A stretch of 64,000 nt of DNA from Microterricola pindariensis (lineage in GTDB: Bacteria; Actinomycetota; Actinomycetes; Actinomycetales; Microbacteriaceae), in the NCBI RefSeq assembly GCF_002936985.1, contig NZ_MPZN01000003.1:1-64000 (forward strand), written 5' to 3'. Shown piece by piece: positions 17,594 to 25,556 of this stretch (positions are counted from its first letter, which is position 1; every line of letters starts with the position of its first letter). Below the pieces are notes generated by a model that searched no databases, was not told the DNA's origin, and saw nothing but the letters and a program-made list of their open reading frames with translations. A program made the translations under genes and the position numbers.

Positions 17594-18208
17594 ATGGACG
17601 TCTTGTTCGGGGTTCTGATCTCTCTTCTGGTGATCGCCGCCCTCTCGGTGGTCACCGTCCTTCTCATCGTGCGGGCGCTCTATCGCCGCATCCGGCGCAG
17701 CCCCGCGGTGAACAGTGCGGTCCTGAAGGGGCGCGCACAACTCAGCCACGGCCCGCGGCGCAAGGCACTCTCGCTGCAATTGCAACTCGACGAGTCCCTC
17801 GACAGCGGGCGAGCCGCGATCGACCTGGCCGTGCGCAACAACGGGCGTCGCGGCGACCTGCCCCGGCTGTTCCGCCGGATCGAGGCGGAGGGCGCGACCC
17901 TGCGGACACAACTGCGCCTGATGGAGAGCGAGACGACCTCCGGCGCGGTCGACGATCAGCTGGCCGCGGCCAGCGTGGCGGTCGACCAGATCTCCGACAT
18001 GGTGCATGAGCTGCGGGCATCCGTCGCCGCCGGCCTCGGCGACCCAACGGGAGACGCGCTCTCCGCCCTGCACGCCGAGCTCGACCTCGAGGTGGCCTCC
18101 CTGCACGCGGGGCTGGTGGAGCTGGCCCACCTCAACCAATTCGACAGCACCGCCCCGCGTTACCCACACCCGATCACCTCCAGCCCAAAGGAGTCCAGCC
18201 ATGAGTGA
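17594..18208 (+). CDS. membrane-anchored coiled-coil protein preceding PspA
   Basis: Protein of 204 residues: a single N-terminal membrane helix at about 3-26 (LFGVLISLLVIAALSVVTVL), a basic stretch (YRRIRRSP), then a long soluble part rich in Ala, Leu, Glu and Arg, probably helical or coiled-coil. ATG at 17594 with GGGAGG is preferred over an earlier in-frame start. It overlaps the pspA-like gene by eight bases, so the two are co-translated. I do not recognise a named family; the context suggests a membrane partner that positions or controls the PspA-type protein. Confidence 0.7.
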   Translation: MDVLFGVLISLLVIAALSVVTVLLIVRALYRRIRRSPAVNSAVLKGRAQLSHGPRRKALSLQLQLDESLDSGRAAIDLAVRNNGRRGDLPRLFRRIEAEGATLRTQLRLMESETTSGAVDDQLAAASVAVDQISDMVHELRASVAAGLGDPTGDALSALHAELDLEVASLHAGLVELAHLNQFDSTAPRYPHPITSSPKESSHE

Positions 18209-18977
18209 CAACACCGCACGGATGCGCACAATCTTCCGCACCAAGACGTCGAAGGTGATCACCCGGATGGAGGATCCACGCGACGCCCTCGACGACAGCT
18301 ACGAGCAACAGGTGAAGCTGCTGCACGAGGTGCGCCAAGCGGTCGCCGAGGTCGCCACGGCGAAGAAGCGCATCGAGCTCCAGGGCGAGGAGATGGGCGC
18401 GCGGCACCGCCGCCTGGGCATACAGGCCGGTGAGGCGATGGATCAGGGGCGCGAGGATCTCGCTCGCACTGCCCTCCAGCGCCGCGCGGCGATCGAGGGC
18501 CAGGTGGCGAAGCTGCAGGATCAGCACGCCTCGCTGCAGAAGCAGACCGCTCTGCTGCAGGAGCGGGAGCGTCGTCTGGCCGAGCAGATCGCCGCGTTCC
18601 GCATCGAGAAGGAGACGATGAAGGCCACGTACAGCGCCTCCGAGGCGCAGGTGCGGGCGAACGAGGCGGTTGCGGGCATCGGCGCGAACATGAACGACAT
18701 CGGCGCGAGCCTCGACCGCGCGCGCGATCGTGTCGCCCAGATGCAGGCCAGGGCCCAGGCCACGGACGACCTGCTCTCCAACGGCACGCTGCAAGACCTG
18801 ACGACGACGCCGGATGCCGACATCGAGCGGCAGCTGGCGGAACTGTCGTCGCGCTCCGACATCGAGCGGCAGCTCAAGGCGATGAAGTCGCAGCGGGAAG
18901 GCGAAGGCGGTCCAGGGGCGAAAGGGGAGGCACGCGATGGCTGGCTCAGCATCGGGCAGGCGCCGCCGACGGAGTAG
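18201..18977 (+). CDS. PspA/IM30-family membrane-stress protein
   Basis: Predicted peripheral membrane protein of 258 residues, almost entirely helical. The N-terminus (IFRTKTSKVITRMEDPRDALDDSYEQQVKLL) is the conserved start of the PspA/Vipp1 family, followed by long coiled-coil segments with Gln/Glu/Arg-rich heptads (about 40-150). The C-terminal tail is more variable. PspA-family proteins oligomerise on damaged membranes and help keep the proton-motive force. ATG at 18201 has AAAGGAG upstream; the longer open frame is an artefact of overlap with the preceding gene. No PspF or PspC homologue lies nearby. Confidence 0.88.
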   Translation: MSDNTARMRTIFRTKTSKVITRMEDPRDALDDSYEQQVKLLHEVRQAVAEVATAKKRIELQGEEMGARHRRLGIQAGEAMDQGREDLARTALQRRAAIEGQVAKLQDQHASLQKQTALLQERERRLAEQIAAFRIEKETMKATYSASEAQVRANEAVAGIGANMNDIGASLDRARDRVAQMQARAQATDDLLSNGTLQDLTTTPDADIERQLAELSSRSDIERQLKAMKSQREGEGGPGAKGEARDGWLSIGQAPPTE

Positions 18978-18998
18978 AGCGGTTGTGAATCTCCGAGC

Positions 18999-19940
18999 AT
19001 GAATCACGCACCCGAGAACGACCAGGCGACGACTTCCCCCGACCGCTCGGCACACGACGCCCAGAGAGCGCTGGTCCTGGGCGGTGGCGGCTCGCTCGGC
19101 AACGCCTGGCTGATCGGCGTTGTCGCCGGCCTCGCCGAGGGCGGGGCCGACGTCTCCCAGGCCGACCTGATCGTCGGCACGTCGGCCGGGTCGACGGCCG
19201 CCGCCCAGATCACGGGTGCGGCCCCGGCTGCGCTGCTGGCCGACATCCTCGCCGCCCCCGCTCCGCCCCAGACCAGGCCGGCCGGATCCGACCGGGGGCC
19301 TGCGCCGGCGCGGCCGACGGCGAACCGTCTGGAGGCGACGAACGCGATCATCGCCGCCGCTCGGGATGCGGCGGACATGCGCCGCAGGATGGGGGAGTCC
19401 GGGATCGAACTGGCCGCCGCGGCTCCCGACTCCGCCCAGGAGCGATGGCGCGCCACCGTCGCCTCCCGACTGCCCGGCCCGCTCTGGCCAGAGCGGCGGG
19501 TGCTCATCACCGCGGTCGACGCCGACAGCGGCGAACCGGTCGTCTTCGACCGCTCCAGCGGGGTCGACCTGGCGGATGCCGTGGCCGCCAGCTGCGCGAG
19601 CGGCCCCGCCTACGGCATCGGCGACCGCCGTTACATCGACGGCGGCTACCGAACCAACACCGACAACGCCGATCTGGCCGCCGGGTATGCACGAGTGCTC
19701 GTGCTGTCCCCCTTCGCGGGCAGGTCACGGCTGCCGGCGGCCTGGGGCATGCGCCTCGCCGACCAGATCGAGCAACTGCGCGACGGAGGCAGCCGCGTCG
19801 AGACGGTCTTCCCAGACGAGCGTTCGCGCACCGCATTCGGCGACAACATGATGGACCTGTCGCGGCGCGCACCCGCCGCACGCGCGGGCCTCGGCCAGGG
19901 CAGGGCCCTGGCCGAGCGGCTCGGCGACTTCTGGCGCTAA
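18999..19940 (+). CDS. patatin-like phospholipase
   Basis: Predicted serine lipid acyl hydrolase of 313 residues with a Ser-Asp dyad. The oxyanion loop is LGGGGSLGNAWLIG (27-40), the nucleophile Ser62 lies in GTSAGS and the catalytic Asp214 in YIDGGY. The insert around 85-115 is Pro/Ala-rich and probably disordered. Bacterial patatins act on phospholipids or other acyl esters. It lies 21 bases after the PspA gene on the same strand, so it may belong to a membrane-maintenance unit, although family members also occur alone. Confidence 0.88.
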   Translation: MNHAPENDQATTSPDRSAHDAQRALVLGGGGSLGNAWLIGVVAGLAEGGADVSQADLIVGTSAGSTAAAQITGAAPAALLADILAAPAPPQTRPAGSDRGPAPARPTANRLEATNAIIAAARDAADMRRRMGESGIELAAAAPDSAQERWRATVASRLPGPLWPERRVLITAVDADSGEPVVFDRSSGVDLADAVAASCASGPAYGIGDRRYIDGGYRTNTDNADLAAGYARVLVLSPFAGRSRLPAAWGMRLADQIEQLRDGGSRVETVFPDERSRTAFGDNMMDLSRRAPAARAGLGQGRALAERLGDFWR

Positions 19941-20016
19941 CGCTGCGCGGTGCCTCGGCGCCCTCGTCCTCGCCCTCGCACCGCGTGATGCCCGGCCACT
20001 CCTCGACTGCAGCGCG

Positions 20017-20721
20017 TCAGGCCCGAGCCTGGCGGATGACCTCGGCCATCGATCCGGCCCAGGGCGGGCCGTGTCCGGGAACGACGTGGTGTGCCTCGAG
20101 TGCGGAGAGCGCCTCGAGGGAGCGCAGCGCCTCGACCGGGTCGTCGGTGAAGGGCGCCGGCTGGGGGCCCACCGCCCCCGTGAGCACGTTGCGCGTGGTG
20201 AGCGCATCGCCGACGAAGACGGTGTCGACGCTCGGCACGAAGACGGCAACGCTTCCCGGCGAGTGCCCGGGCAGGCCGATGATCTGCGGCGCCCCGGGCA
20301 GGGGGAGCGTCTCGCCGTCGTGGACCTCCACCACTTCCGTCAGGTGCCTGGCCCGCACTCCGCCCTTGCGCAGCGCGTAGGCGGCGAAGCCGAGCACGGC
20401 GCCGAAGCGCATGGATCCGCCGGAGGCGTGGGAGGCCGTCTCGCCGCGTGCCCGGGCTGCATCCGCGGTGTGGACGTAGACCGGAACGCCGTGGTCGTGG
20501 CGGAGGCGCTCGGCGATGCCGATGTGGTCGCTGTCGCCGTGGGTGAGCACGACGCCGCGGATGTCGTCGATGCCGCGGCCCATGGCGGCGAGCTCTGCGA
20601 GCAGATCGGGCCAGTGGCCGGGGAGCCCGGCGTCGATCAGGGTGATCCCGGCCGGGGTGTCGATGAGGTGGAGCGCCACGATGTCGTTGCCGACGCGACG
20701 GACGCCTGGGACGAGTTGCAT
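20017..20721 (-). CDS. metallo-beta-lactamase-fold hydrolase
   Basis: Zinc hydrolase of 234 residues. The first metal motif is THGDSDHIG (His61, Asp63, Asp65, His66), a common variant where the second histidine of HxHxDH is replaced. Later ligand regions are LPGHSPGSVAVF, VGDALT and VPGHG, as in glyoxalase II and related enzymes. The start is ATG at 20721 behind AGAGGAAAGG. It is divergent from a TetR gene with two operator-like palindromes overlapping its promoter, so it is probably repressed by that regulator until an inducer appears. Substrate not predictable. Confidence 0.88.
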   Translation of the reverse strand: MQLVPGVRRVGNDIVALHLIDTPAGITLIDAGLPGHWPDLLAELAAMGRGIDDIRGVVLTHGDSDHIGIAERLRHDHGVPVYVHTADAARARGETASHASGGSMRFGAVLGFAAYALRKGGVRARHLTEVVEVHDGETLPLPGAPQIIGLPGHSPGSVAVFVPSVDTVFVGDALTTRNVLTGAVGPQPAPFTDDPVEALRSLEALSALEAHHVVPGHGPPWAGSMAEVIRQARA

Positions 20722-20755
20722 TGTCTTGCACCTTTCCTCTTGCTACTCTGACTGC

Positions 20756-20798
20756 ATGGCTACGATACATAGCCATCATGGCTACGGTCAATAGCTAT
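20756..20798. promoter_or_regulatory. two tandem 21-bp palindromic operators in the divergent MBL/TetR promoter
   Basis: Copy 1 (20756-20776) has perfect 7-bp arms ATGGCTA/TAGCCAT around 7 bases; copy 2 (20778-20798) has arms ATGGCTA/TAGCTAT with one mismatch. Centres are 22 bp apart, two helical turns. Both cover likely promoter elements: leftward TTGACC (complement of 20786-20791) with TATCGT (complement of 20762-20767), and rightward TTGCTA at 20740 with GATACA near 20764. This is the expected arrangement for autorepression by the TetR protein at 20824. Confidence 0.75.
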
Positions 20799-20823
20799 GG
20801 AGGAAAGAGAATCAGGGGGCACG

Positions 20824-21408
20824 ATGCCAACACCGGAACGCACCTCTCGCGAGGCCATCGTCGCGACCGGCCGCGAGCTCCTGGAGCGGGACGGGCTGAC
20901 GGGTCTGACCATGCAGGCGATCGCCGACCGGGTCGGCGTCAAGGCCCCGTCGCTCTACAAGCGCGTGCGCAACCGCGACGAGCTCATTCGGCTGATCGCC
21001 GAGGCCACGGTCGTCGACCTCGGCGAGCACCTGCGGGCCGCGGCCGCTGCGCCGACGGACGCCGCCGCACGAGTCGCAGCGGTCGCGCTCGCGTTCCGGG
21101 CATTCGCGCATCGATTCCCGGCCGGGTACCACCTCATCTTCGCGTCCGCCTCCTCGGCCACCCGCCCGTCTCACGACGCGATCCTGGCCTCGAGCGCGCC
21201 CATCCTCGAGGTCGCGGAGGCGCTCGCCGGGCCGGCCCATGCGCTCGACGCCGCGCGCACACTGACGGCGTGGGCGAACGGCTTCATCAGCATGGAGTTG
21301 GCGGACGCCTTCCAGCTCGGCGGGGATGTCGACGAGGCGTTCGTGTTCGGCATCCGGGCCCTGACCGGCGCCCTGCAACTCCGCGACGACGTGCAGGCGG
21401 TGGGCTGA
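20824..21408 (+). CDS. TetR-family transcriptional regulator
   Basis: Regulator of 194 residues. The N-terminal helix-turn-helix covers about 5-50 (REAIVATGRELLERDG, LTMQAIADRVGVKAPSLYKRV); the remainder is a helical ligand and dimerisation domain of the TetR_C WHG type (FRAFAHRFPAGYHLIF). ATG at 20824 follows a GGGGG ribosome-binding site. An upstream in-frame ATG at 20797 lies inside the second operator and has no such site, so it is rejected. It probably represses its own gene and the divergent metallo-hydrolase. Confidence 0.9.
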   Translation: MPTPERTSREAIVATGRELLERDGLTGLTMQAIADRVGVKAPSLYKRVRNRDELIRLIAEATVVDLGEHLRAAAAAPTDAAARVAAVALAFRAFAHRFPAGYHLIFASASSATRPSHDAILASSAPILEVAEALAGPAHALDAARTLTAWANGFISMELADAFQLGGDVDEAFVFGIRALTGALQLRDDVQAVG

Positions 21409-21548
21409 GCGCTCGCCGTGCTCGGCCTACTCGGCCCAGGGCATCGGACGTGCCCGGTCGAGTGCGCCGTCGCGGCCTGCCCTCGCGCGCCCATCGAAAA
21501 CCCGAGCGCTGGTGGTAGATTCCGCGCAGTGACGCCGACGCCGGTGGC

Positions 21549-21596
21549 GCCGTTGGCCGAGCCGTTGGCCGAGCCGTTGGCCGAGCCGCTGGCCGG
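21549..21596 (+). repeat. 12-bp tandem repeat, four copies
   Basis: Four head-to-tail copies of GCCGTTGGCCGA, the last with two changes. They lie between the TetR gene and a small membrane-protein gene. In one frame they would read PLAE repeats after a GTG at 21530, but no convincing gene surrounds them. Confidence 0.85.
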
Positions 21597-21652
21597 CATC
21601 CGCCCCGAAGACCGCCGTCGTGAGACGTTGTGCTCGAGAAAGCTGGGAAGCC

Positions 21653-22012
21653 ATGTCCGGTGAATCCGCAGACCTGATGGGGGAATCCGAGAACGTCCAG
21701 AGGATCATGCGCACCGGGACGGTCTGGTTCTCTGTCGCACTCGGGGTGTCCGCCGTGTCGACGGGGTCGCTGCTCGCCTCAGGCTGGCGTCCGGCGCTGC
21801 TGCCGGCCGGGCTGGGCGCCCTGTGGTGGGCGGGGGCGGCCCTGGTGGCGCTCAGCCTCGGGCTGCTGGGCTGGTCCGGCTGCCCGATCCTCGAGGTCAG
21901 CGTGACCGTGGCGAACCGCAACAAGACGCGCACCATGCAGCTCGGCACCCTGCTCCTCCTCGTCGGGGGAGCGCTCGCACTGCTGGCGGTCGCGCTGGGA
22001 CCCGTCCCCTGA
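21653..22012 (+). CDS. small membrane protein of unknown function
   Basis: Protein of 119 residues with three hydrophobic segments, roughly VWFSVALGVSAVSTGSLLAS, ALLPAGLGALWWAGAALVAL and LGTLLLLVGGALALLAVALG, joined by a short loop with the sequence NRNKTRT. I recognise no family. ATG at 21653 is the likeliest start, with GGGAAG upstream; ATG at 21677 behind TGATGG is possible. It stands alone between a TetR gene and an aldo/keto reductase on the other strand, with which it is convergent. Confidence 0.6.
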   Translation: MSGESADLMGESENVQRIMRTGTVWFSVALGVSAVSTGSLLASGWRPALLPAGLGALWWAGAALVALSLGLLGWSGCPILEVSVTVANRNKTRTMQLGTLLLLVGGALALLAVALGPVP

Positions 22013-22034
22013 GGCCCCCGGCCCGGCGGGGAGG

Positions 22035-22919
22035 TCAGGCCTCCGGGATGGGCCGGCCGAACGTCTCCAGCGTGATCACCTCGGGCTCTGGACCACCGCG
22101 GATGCCGGTGTCCAGCGCGTCGATCTGGGCGAGCTCGGCGGCGCTGAGCTCGAAGTCGAACACGTCGAAGTTCTCGGCGATCCGCTCCGGCTTCACCGAC
22201 TTCGGGATGGCGGAGCGGCCCTCCTGCAGGTGCCAGCGGAGCATCACCTGGGCGGGGGTCTTGCCGTGGGCCGCCGCGATCTGCCCGATCACCTCGTCCT
22301 CCAGCGTCGAGCCGATGACGCCCGGGCGGTAGAACGTGATGCCGCCGATGGGCGACCACGCCTGGTTCAGGATGCCGTGCTCGGTGTCGTAGGCGAGCAG
22401 CGCCTTCTGCTGGAAGTAGGGGTGCACCTCGATCTGGTTCACGGCCGGCACCACCTGGGCGACGGCCAGCAGCTGCTCGAGGTGTTCGGGCATGAAGTTG
22501 CTCACGCCGATCGCCCGCACCTTGCCGTCGGCGTAGAGCTGCTCGAGGGCCCGGTAGGCCTCGAGCGTCTTGTCGAAGTGTCCCGGCAGTGCCTGATGCA
22601 GGATCAGGAGGTCGAGCTGGTCGACGCCGAGCTTGCCCGCCGACTTGTCGAACGCGTGCAGCGTCTCGGCGTAGCCGTAGTCGCTGATCCACACCTTCGT
22701 CTCCAGGAACAGCTCATCGCGGGGGATCCCGGAGGCTGAGATGGCCTGGCCGACCTCGCGCTCGTTGAGGTAGGCGGCCGCGGTGTCGATGTGTCGGTAG
22801 CCGACCTCCAACGCCGCCGTCACGGAATCCGTCGTCTCGGCGGGAGGAGTCTGGAAGACGCCGAAGCCCAGTGCGGGGATCTCGACGCCGTTGTTCAAGG
22901 ACAGGGTGGGGATGCTCAT
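22035..22919 (-). CDS. aldo/keto reductase
   Basis: NADPH-dependent carbonyl reductase of 294 residues, (alpha/beta)8 barrel. The catalytic tetrad regions are present: YRHIDTAAAYLNE (Asp and Tyr), LETKVWISDYG (Lys) and LLILHQALPG (His); the C-terminal IPKSVKPERIAENFDVFDF binds the cofactor. It resembles bacterial 2,5-diketo-gluconate-reductase-like enzymes. ATG at 22919 gives the family N-terminus MSIPTLSLNNGVEIPALGFG. A perfect 15-bp palindrome lies 42 bases upstream of the start, similar to a site before the XRE regulator at 25439, suggesting joint control. Confidence 0.92.
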   Translation of the reverse strand: MSIPTLSLNNGVEIPALGFGVFQTPPAETTDSVTAALEVGYRHIDTAAAYLNEREVGQAISASGIPRDELFLETKVWISDYGYAETLHAFDKSAGKLGVDQLDLLILHQALPGHFDKTLEAYRALEQLYADGKVRAIGVSNFMPEHLEQLLAVAQVVPAVNQIEVHPYFQQKALLAYDTEHGILNQAWSPIGGITFYRPGVIGSTLEDEVIGQIAAAHGKTPAQVMLRWHLQEGRSAIPKSVKPERIAENFDVFDFELSAAELAQIDALDTGIRGGPEPEVITLETFGRPIPEA

Positions 22920-22960
22920 GCCGTCGACGCTACGCCGGGCACCCGGTTCGTGGGAGGGCC

Positions 22961-22975
22961 TGTCAGTACCTGACA
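22961..22975. promoter_or_regulatory. palindromic operator candidate upstream of the aldo/keto reductase
   Basis: TGTCAG-TAC-CTGACA is a perfect dyad in the divergent region between the aldo/keto reductase (22919, minus) and the alcohol dehydrogenase (23069, plus). A related 15-mer at 25480-25494, before the XRE/MmyB regulator, matches it at 11 of 15 positions and shares the TACCTG core. Confidence 0.5.
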
Positions 22976-23068
22976 CGACAGTCACTGCCGCCGCATCCGT
23001 GGATCGCGTCTGATGGTTCTGGGAGCGGATGACACCGCTGCCCCGTGAAGCACGAAACAGAGGATCGT

Positions 23069-24106
23069 ATGAAAGCCACGTTCATGTACGGCGCCGGTGA
23101 CGTTCGGGTGGAGACCGTGCCCGACCCCGTCATCCGCGAATCCACCGATGCCATCGTGCGCGTCACCCGCGCCTGCATCTGCGGCTCCGACCTACACCCC
23201 TTCCGCAGCAGGCCGAGCGGCGCCGACGCCACCCCGATGGGCCACGAGTTCCTCGGCGTCGTCGAGGACATCGGCACCGCGGTGACCTCGCTCACGCGGG
23301 GCGATTTCGTGATCGCACCGTTCGCGTACCAAGACAACAGCTGCGTGTTCTGCCGCGAGGGCGTCCAGACCTCCTGCATCCACGGCGGGTGGTACGGCAG
23401 CAACGGCGTCGGCGGGGGACAGGCCGAGGCGGTGCGCGTGCCCCTCGCCGACGGATCGCTGGTGAAGGTGCCCGGCCGCGTCGACGAGGCGCTCTACCCG
23501 GCACTGCTCACGCTCTCCGACGTGTACCTCACCGGCCACCACGCCGCCCGGATGGGCCGGGTGGAGGCCGGCAAGACGGTGACCGTCATCGGGGACGGCG
23601 CGGTCGGCCTCTCCGCGGTGCTGGCCGCCCGCCGGCTGGGCGCGGAGCGCATCATCCTGATGGGGCGCCACCCGTCCCGCACCGACCTGGGCGTCGAGTT
23701 CGGCGCCACAGATGTCGTCGCCGAGCGCGGGGAGGACGGCATTGCGCGGGTCATGGAGCTCACGGGCGGCGAGGGCAGCCACGTCGTGCTCGAGGCCGTC
23801 GGCCACCTGCCCGCCTACGAGCAGGCCTACGGCATCGTGCGCCCCGGCGGCGTGATCTCCCGGGTCGGCGTGCCGCAGTACGAGGACGCCCCGATCGGAT
23901 TCGGCTCCCTGTTCGGCAAGAACGTCACCCTGACCGGCGGGCCGGCCCCGGTGCGCGGCTACGTCGACGACGCCCTCATCGAGGTGCTCGAGGGCCGCCT
24001 CGACCCCGGGCCGGTCTTCGACCTCAGCGTCGGCATCGACGATGTGCCGGCCGGGTACCGCGCCATGGACGACCGCACGGCGCTGAAAGTGCTCGTGACA
24101 TTCTGA
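23069..24106 (+). CDS. zinc-dependent alcohol dehydrogenase, medium-chain family
   Basis: NAD(P)-dependent dehydrogenase of 345 residues. The catalytic zinc site includes Cys38 (ACICGSDLH) and His59-Glu60 (MGHEFLG). The structural zinc loop has Cys92, Cys95 and Cys103, with Asp89 where the first cysteine usually sits. The Rossmann half begins with VTVIGDGAVGLSAV. It resembles the glutathione-independent formaldehyde or threonine dehydrogenase-like subgroup annotated only as alcohol dehydrogenase. ATG at 23069 has AGAGGA upstream. It is divergent from the aldo/keto reductase and 53 bases before a DUF2255 gene, likely one unit. Confidence 0.9.
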   Translation: MKATFMYGAGDVRVETVPDPVIRESTDAIVRVTRACICGSDLHPFRSRPSGADATPMGHEFLGVVEDIGTAVTSLTRGDFVIAPFAYQDNSCVFCREGVQTSCIHGGWYGSNGVGGGQAEAVRVPLADGSLVKVPGRVDEALYPALLTLSDVYLTGHHAARMGRVEAGKTVTVIGDGAVGLSAVLAARRLGAERIILMGRHPSRTDLGVEFGATDVVAERGEDGIARVMELTGGEGSHVVLEAVGHLPAYEQAYGIVRPGGVISRVGVPQYEDAPIGFGSLFGKNVTLTGGPAPVRGYVDDALIEVLEGRLDPGPVFDLSVGIDDVPAGYRAMDDRTALKVLVTF

Positions 24107-24159
24107 TGCTGACGACGCAGCGCCCCGACGAACACCCGCCAACGACAGAGGAGCAAGAC

Positions 24160-24555
24160 ATGGAACAGTGGACGGCCGACGAACTCCGCCGCATCGACGC
24201 GAGCGCTGAACTGCGCGTCGCGTCCGAGCGCCCCGACGGGTCGCTGCGGCCCGCGACGACGATCTGGCACAGTGCCCTGGGCGACGCCCTCTACATCCGC
24301 TCTGCCCACGGGCCGGAGAACGGCTGGTTCCGCCGGGCGCTGCACGCTGGACGCGGGCGGATCAGCGCCGGCGGCGTCGAGAAGGACGTGACATTCGAGC
24401 TGGCCGACCCGTCCGTTCGCGTCGAGTTGGACCGAGCCCTGCACCAGAAATACGACCGCTACGGGCCCGCCCCCATCGCGGCGATCACCGGCGGCGACGT
24501 GCTCGAGACCACTCTGAAGGTGACCCCGCGGGCCGACGCGAAGCCCCGCGGCTAG
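24160..24555 (+). CDS. DUF2255-family protein
   Basis: Small soluble protein of 131 residues. The whole length matches the DUF2255 pattern: an opening WTADELRRID, a central RPATTIWHSALGDALYIRSAHG and HAGRGRISAGGVEKDVTFE. The biochemical role is unknown; the fold is thought to resemble small FMN/pyridoxamine-oxidase-like barrels, but this is weak. ATG at 24160 with AGAGGAG is preferred to ATG at 24106, which overlaps the dehydrogenase stop. It is convergent with the XRE regulator; the two stop codons interlock in one CTAG. Confidence 0.85.
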   Translation: MEQWTADELRRIDASAELRVASERPDGSLRPATTIWHSALGDALYIRSAHGPENGWFRRALHAGRGRISAGGVEKDVTFELADPSVRVELDRALHQKYDRYGPAPIAAITGGDVLETTLKVTPRADAKPRG

Positions 24556-25439
24556 GGCCGTTGGGCGGCGGCCCCCGCCTCGGCGTTCGCTCCCTCCGGG
24601 GAGGCAGCCCAGGACGCCAGCAGGCGGAGGCCGTCCGCACTCGGCGACCCCGCCGGTGCGGTGTACACGTTCAGGACGAGGCCGGGCTCGCTGGGCAGCT
24701 CCATCGACTCGTAGTTCAGGTCGAGATCACCGACGACCGGGTGGTGCAGGCGTTTCATGCCGCTGCGGTGGAACACCACATCGCGCGACGCCCAGCGCTC
24801 GCGGAAGAGCTCGCTCTGCGTCGACAGCTCTCCGACGAGCCGGATCAGCTCGGCGTCGTGCGGGTTGCGGCCGGCCTCGAGGCGCAACATCGAGGCCGCA
24901 TCCCTGGCCACCTGGTCATAGTCGCGCCAGAACGTGCGGGCCGCCGGGTTCAGATAGGTGAACCGGGTGGTGTTCACCGGGCGGCGCGGATCCTCGAACA
25001 CGGGGGCGTAGAGGGCCCGGCCCATGCGATTCGCGGCCAGGATGTCGTGGCGCCCATTGCGCACCCACGCGGGTGCGTCCGCCATCGCCTCCAACACCTG
25101 TTGCACCGCCGGGCGCACGGCGCTCGCCGGTTTGCGCGGCGCGCGGCGCGCGGGGCCCGCCGCCCTGGCCAGGTCGAACAGGTACCCCCGTTCCGCCTCG
25201 TCGAGCTGCAGGGTGCTGGCGAGCGCGTCGAGCACGCTCTCCGACGCTCCGGCGAGGTTGCCGCGTTCCAGGCGCACGTAGTAGTCCACCGAGACTCCGC
25301 TGAGCATCGCGACCTCTTCCCGGCGCAGCCCGGGGACGCGCCGGTTGCCGCCGTAGGCGGGCAGGCCCGCACGCTCCGGGGAGATCCGGGCTCGCCGGGA
25401 ACTCAAGAACTCCTGGATTTCACTGCGCACGTCGCCCAT
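24552..25439 (-). CDS. XRE-family regulator with MmyB-like ligand-binding domain
   Basis: Regulator of 295 residues: an N-terminal helix-turn-helix at about 5-75 (FLSSRRARISPERAG, RRVPGLRREEVAMLSGVSVDYYVRLERG) and a PAS-like MmyB ligand domain (about 105-275, WVRNGRHDILAANRMGRALYAP; HHPVVGDLDLNYESMELP). Such proteins are thought to sense fatty acids or other hydrophobic ligands and often control a nearby oxidoreductase. Its own upstream region and the aldo/keto reductase promoter carry related sites, so it probably controls both, with the alcohol dehydrogenase. Confidence 0.92.
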   Translation of the reverse strand: MGDVRSEIQEFLSSRRARISPERAGLPAYGGNRRVPGLRREEVAMLSGVSVDYYVRLERGNLAGASESVLDALASTLQLDEAERGYLFDLARAAGPARRAPRKPASAVRPAVQQVLEAMADAPAWVRNGRHDILAANRMGRALYAPVFEDPRRPVNTTRFTYLNPAARTFWRDYDQVARDAASMLRLEAGRNPHDAELIRLVGELSTQSELFRERWASRDVVFHRSGMKRLHHPVVGDLDLNYESMELPSEPGLVLNVYTAPAGSPSADGLRLLASWAASPEGANAEAGAAAQRP

Positions 25440-25479
25440 GCTCCAACGATAAGCCGTGACATCCGGCCCCGGGAGGCAC

Positions 25480-25494
25480 TGCCACTACCTGCCT
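25480..25494. promoter_or_regulatory. degenerate copy of the TGTCAGTACCTGACA site before the XRE gene
   Basis: TGCCACTACCTGCCT lies 41 bases upstream of the XRE regulator start (25439) and 63 bases upstream of the divergent DUF427 gene (25557). It agrees with the palindrome at 22961 at 11 of 15 positions. Its position fits autoregulation. Confidence 0.4.
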
Positions 25495-25556
25495 GCTCGC
25501 CCGCACCGGCGCTGCACTCGCGGCGGAATCCCAGTGCGACGGCAGAGGATGGCCGC

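Noticed and set aside
21530-21663. Short gene encoding PLAE repeats from GTG at 21530
   Set aside because: No ribosome-binding site, overlaps the next start, and nothing beyond the repeat looks protein-like.
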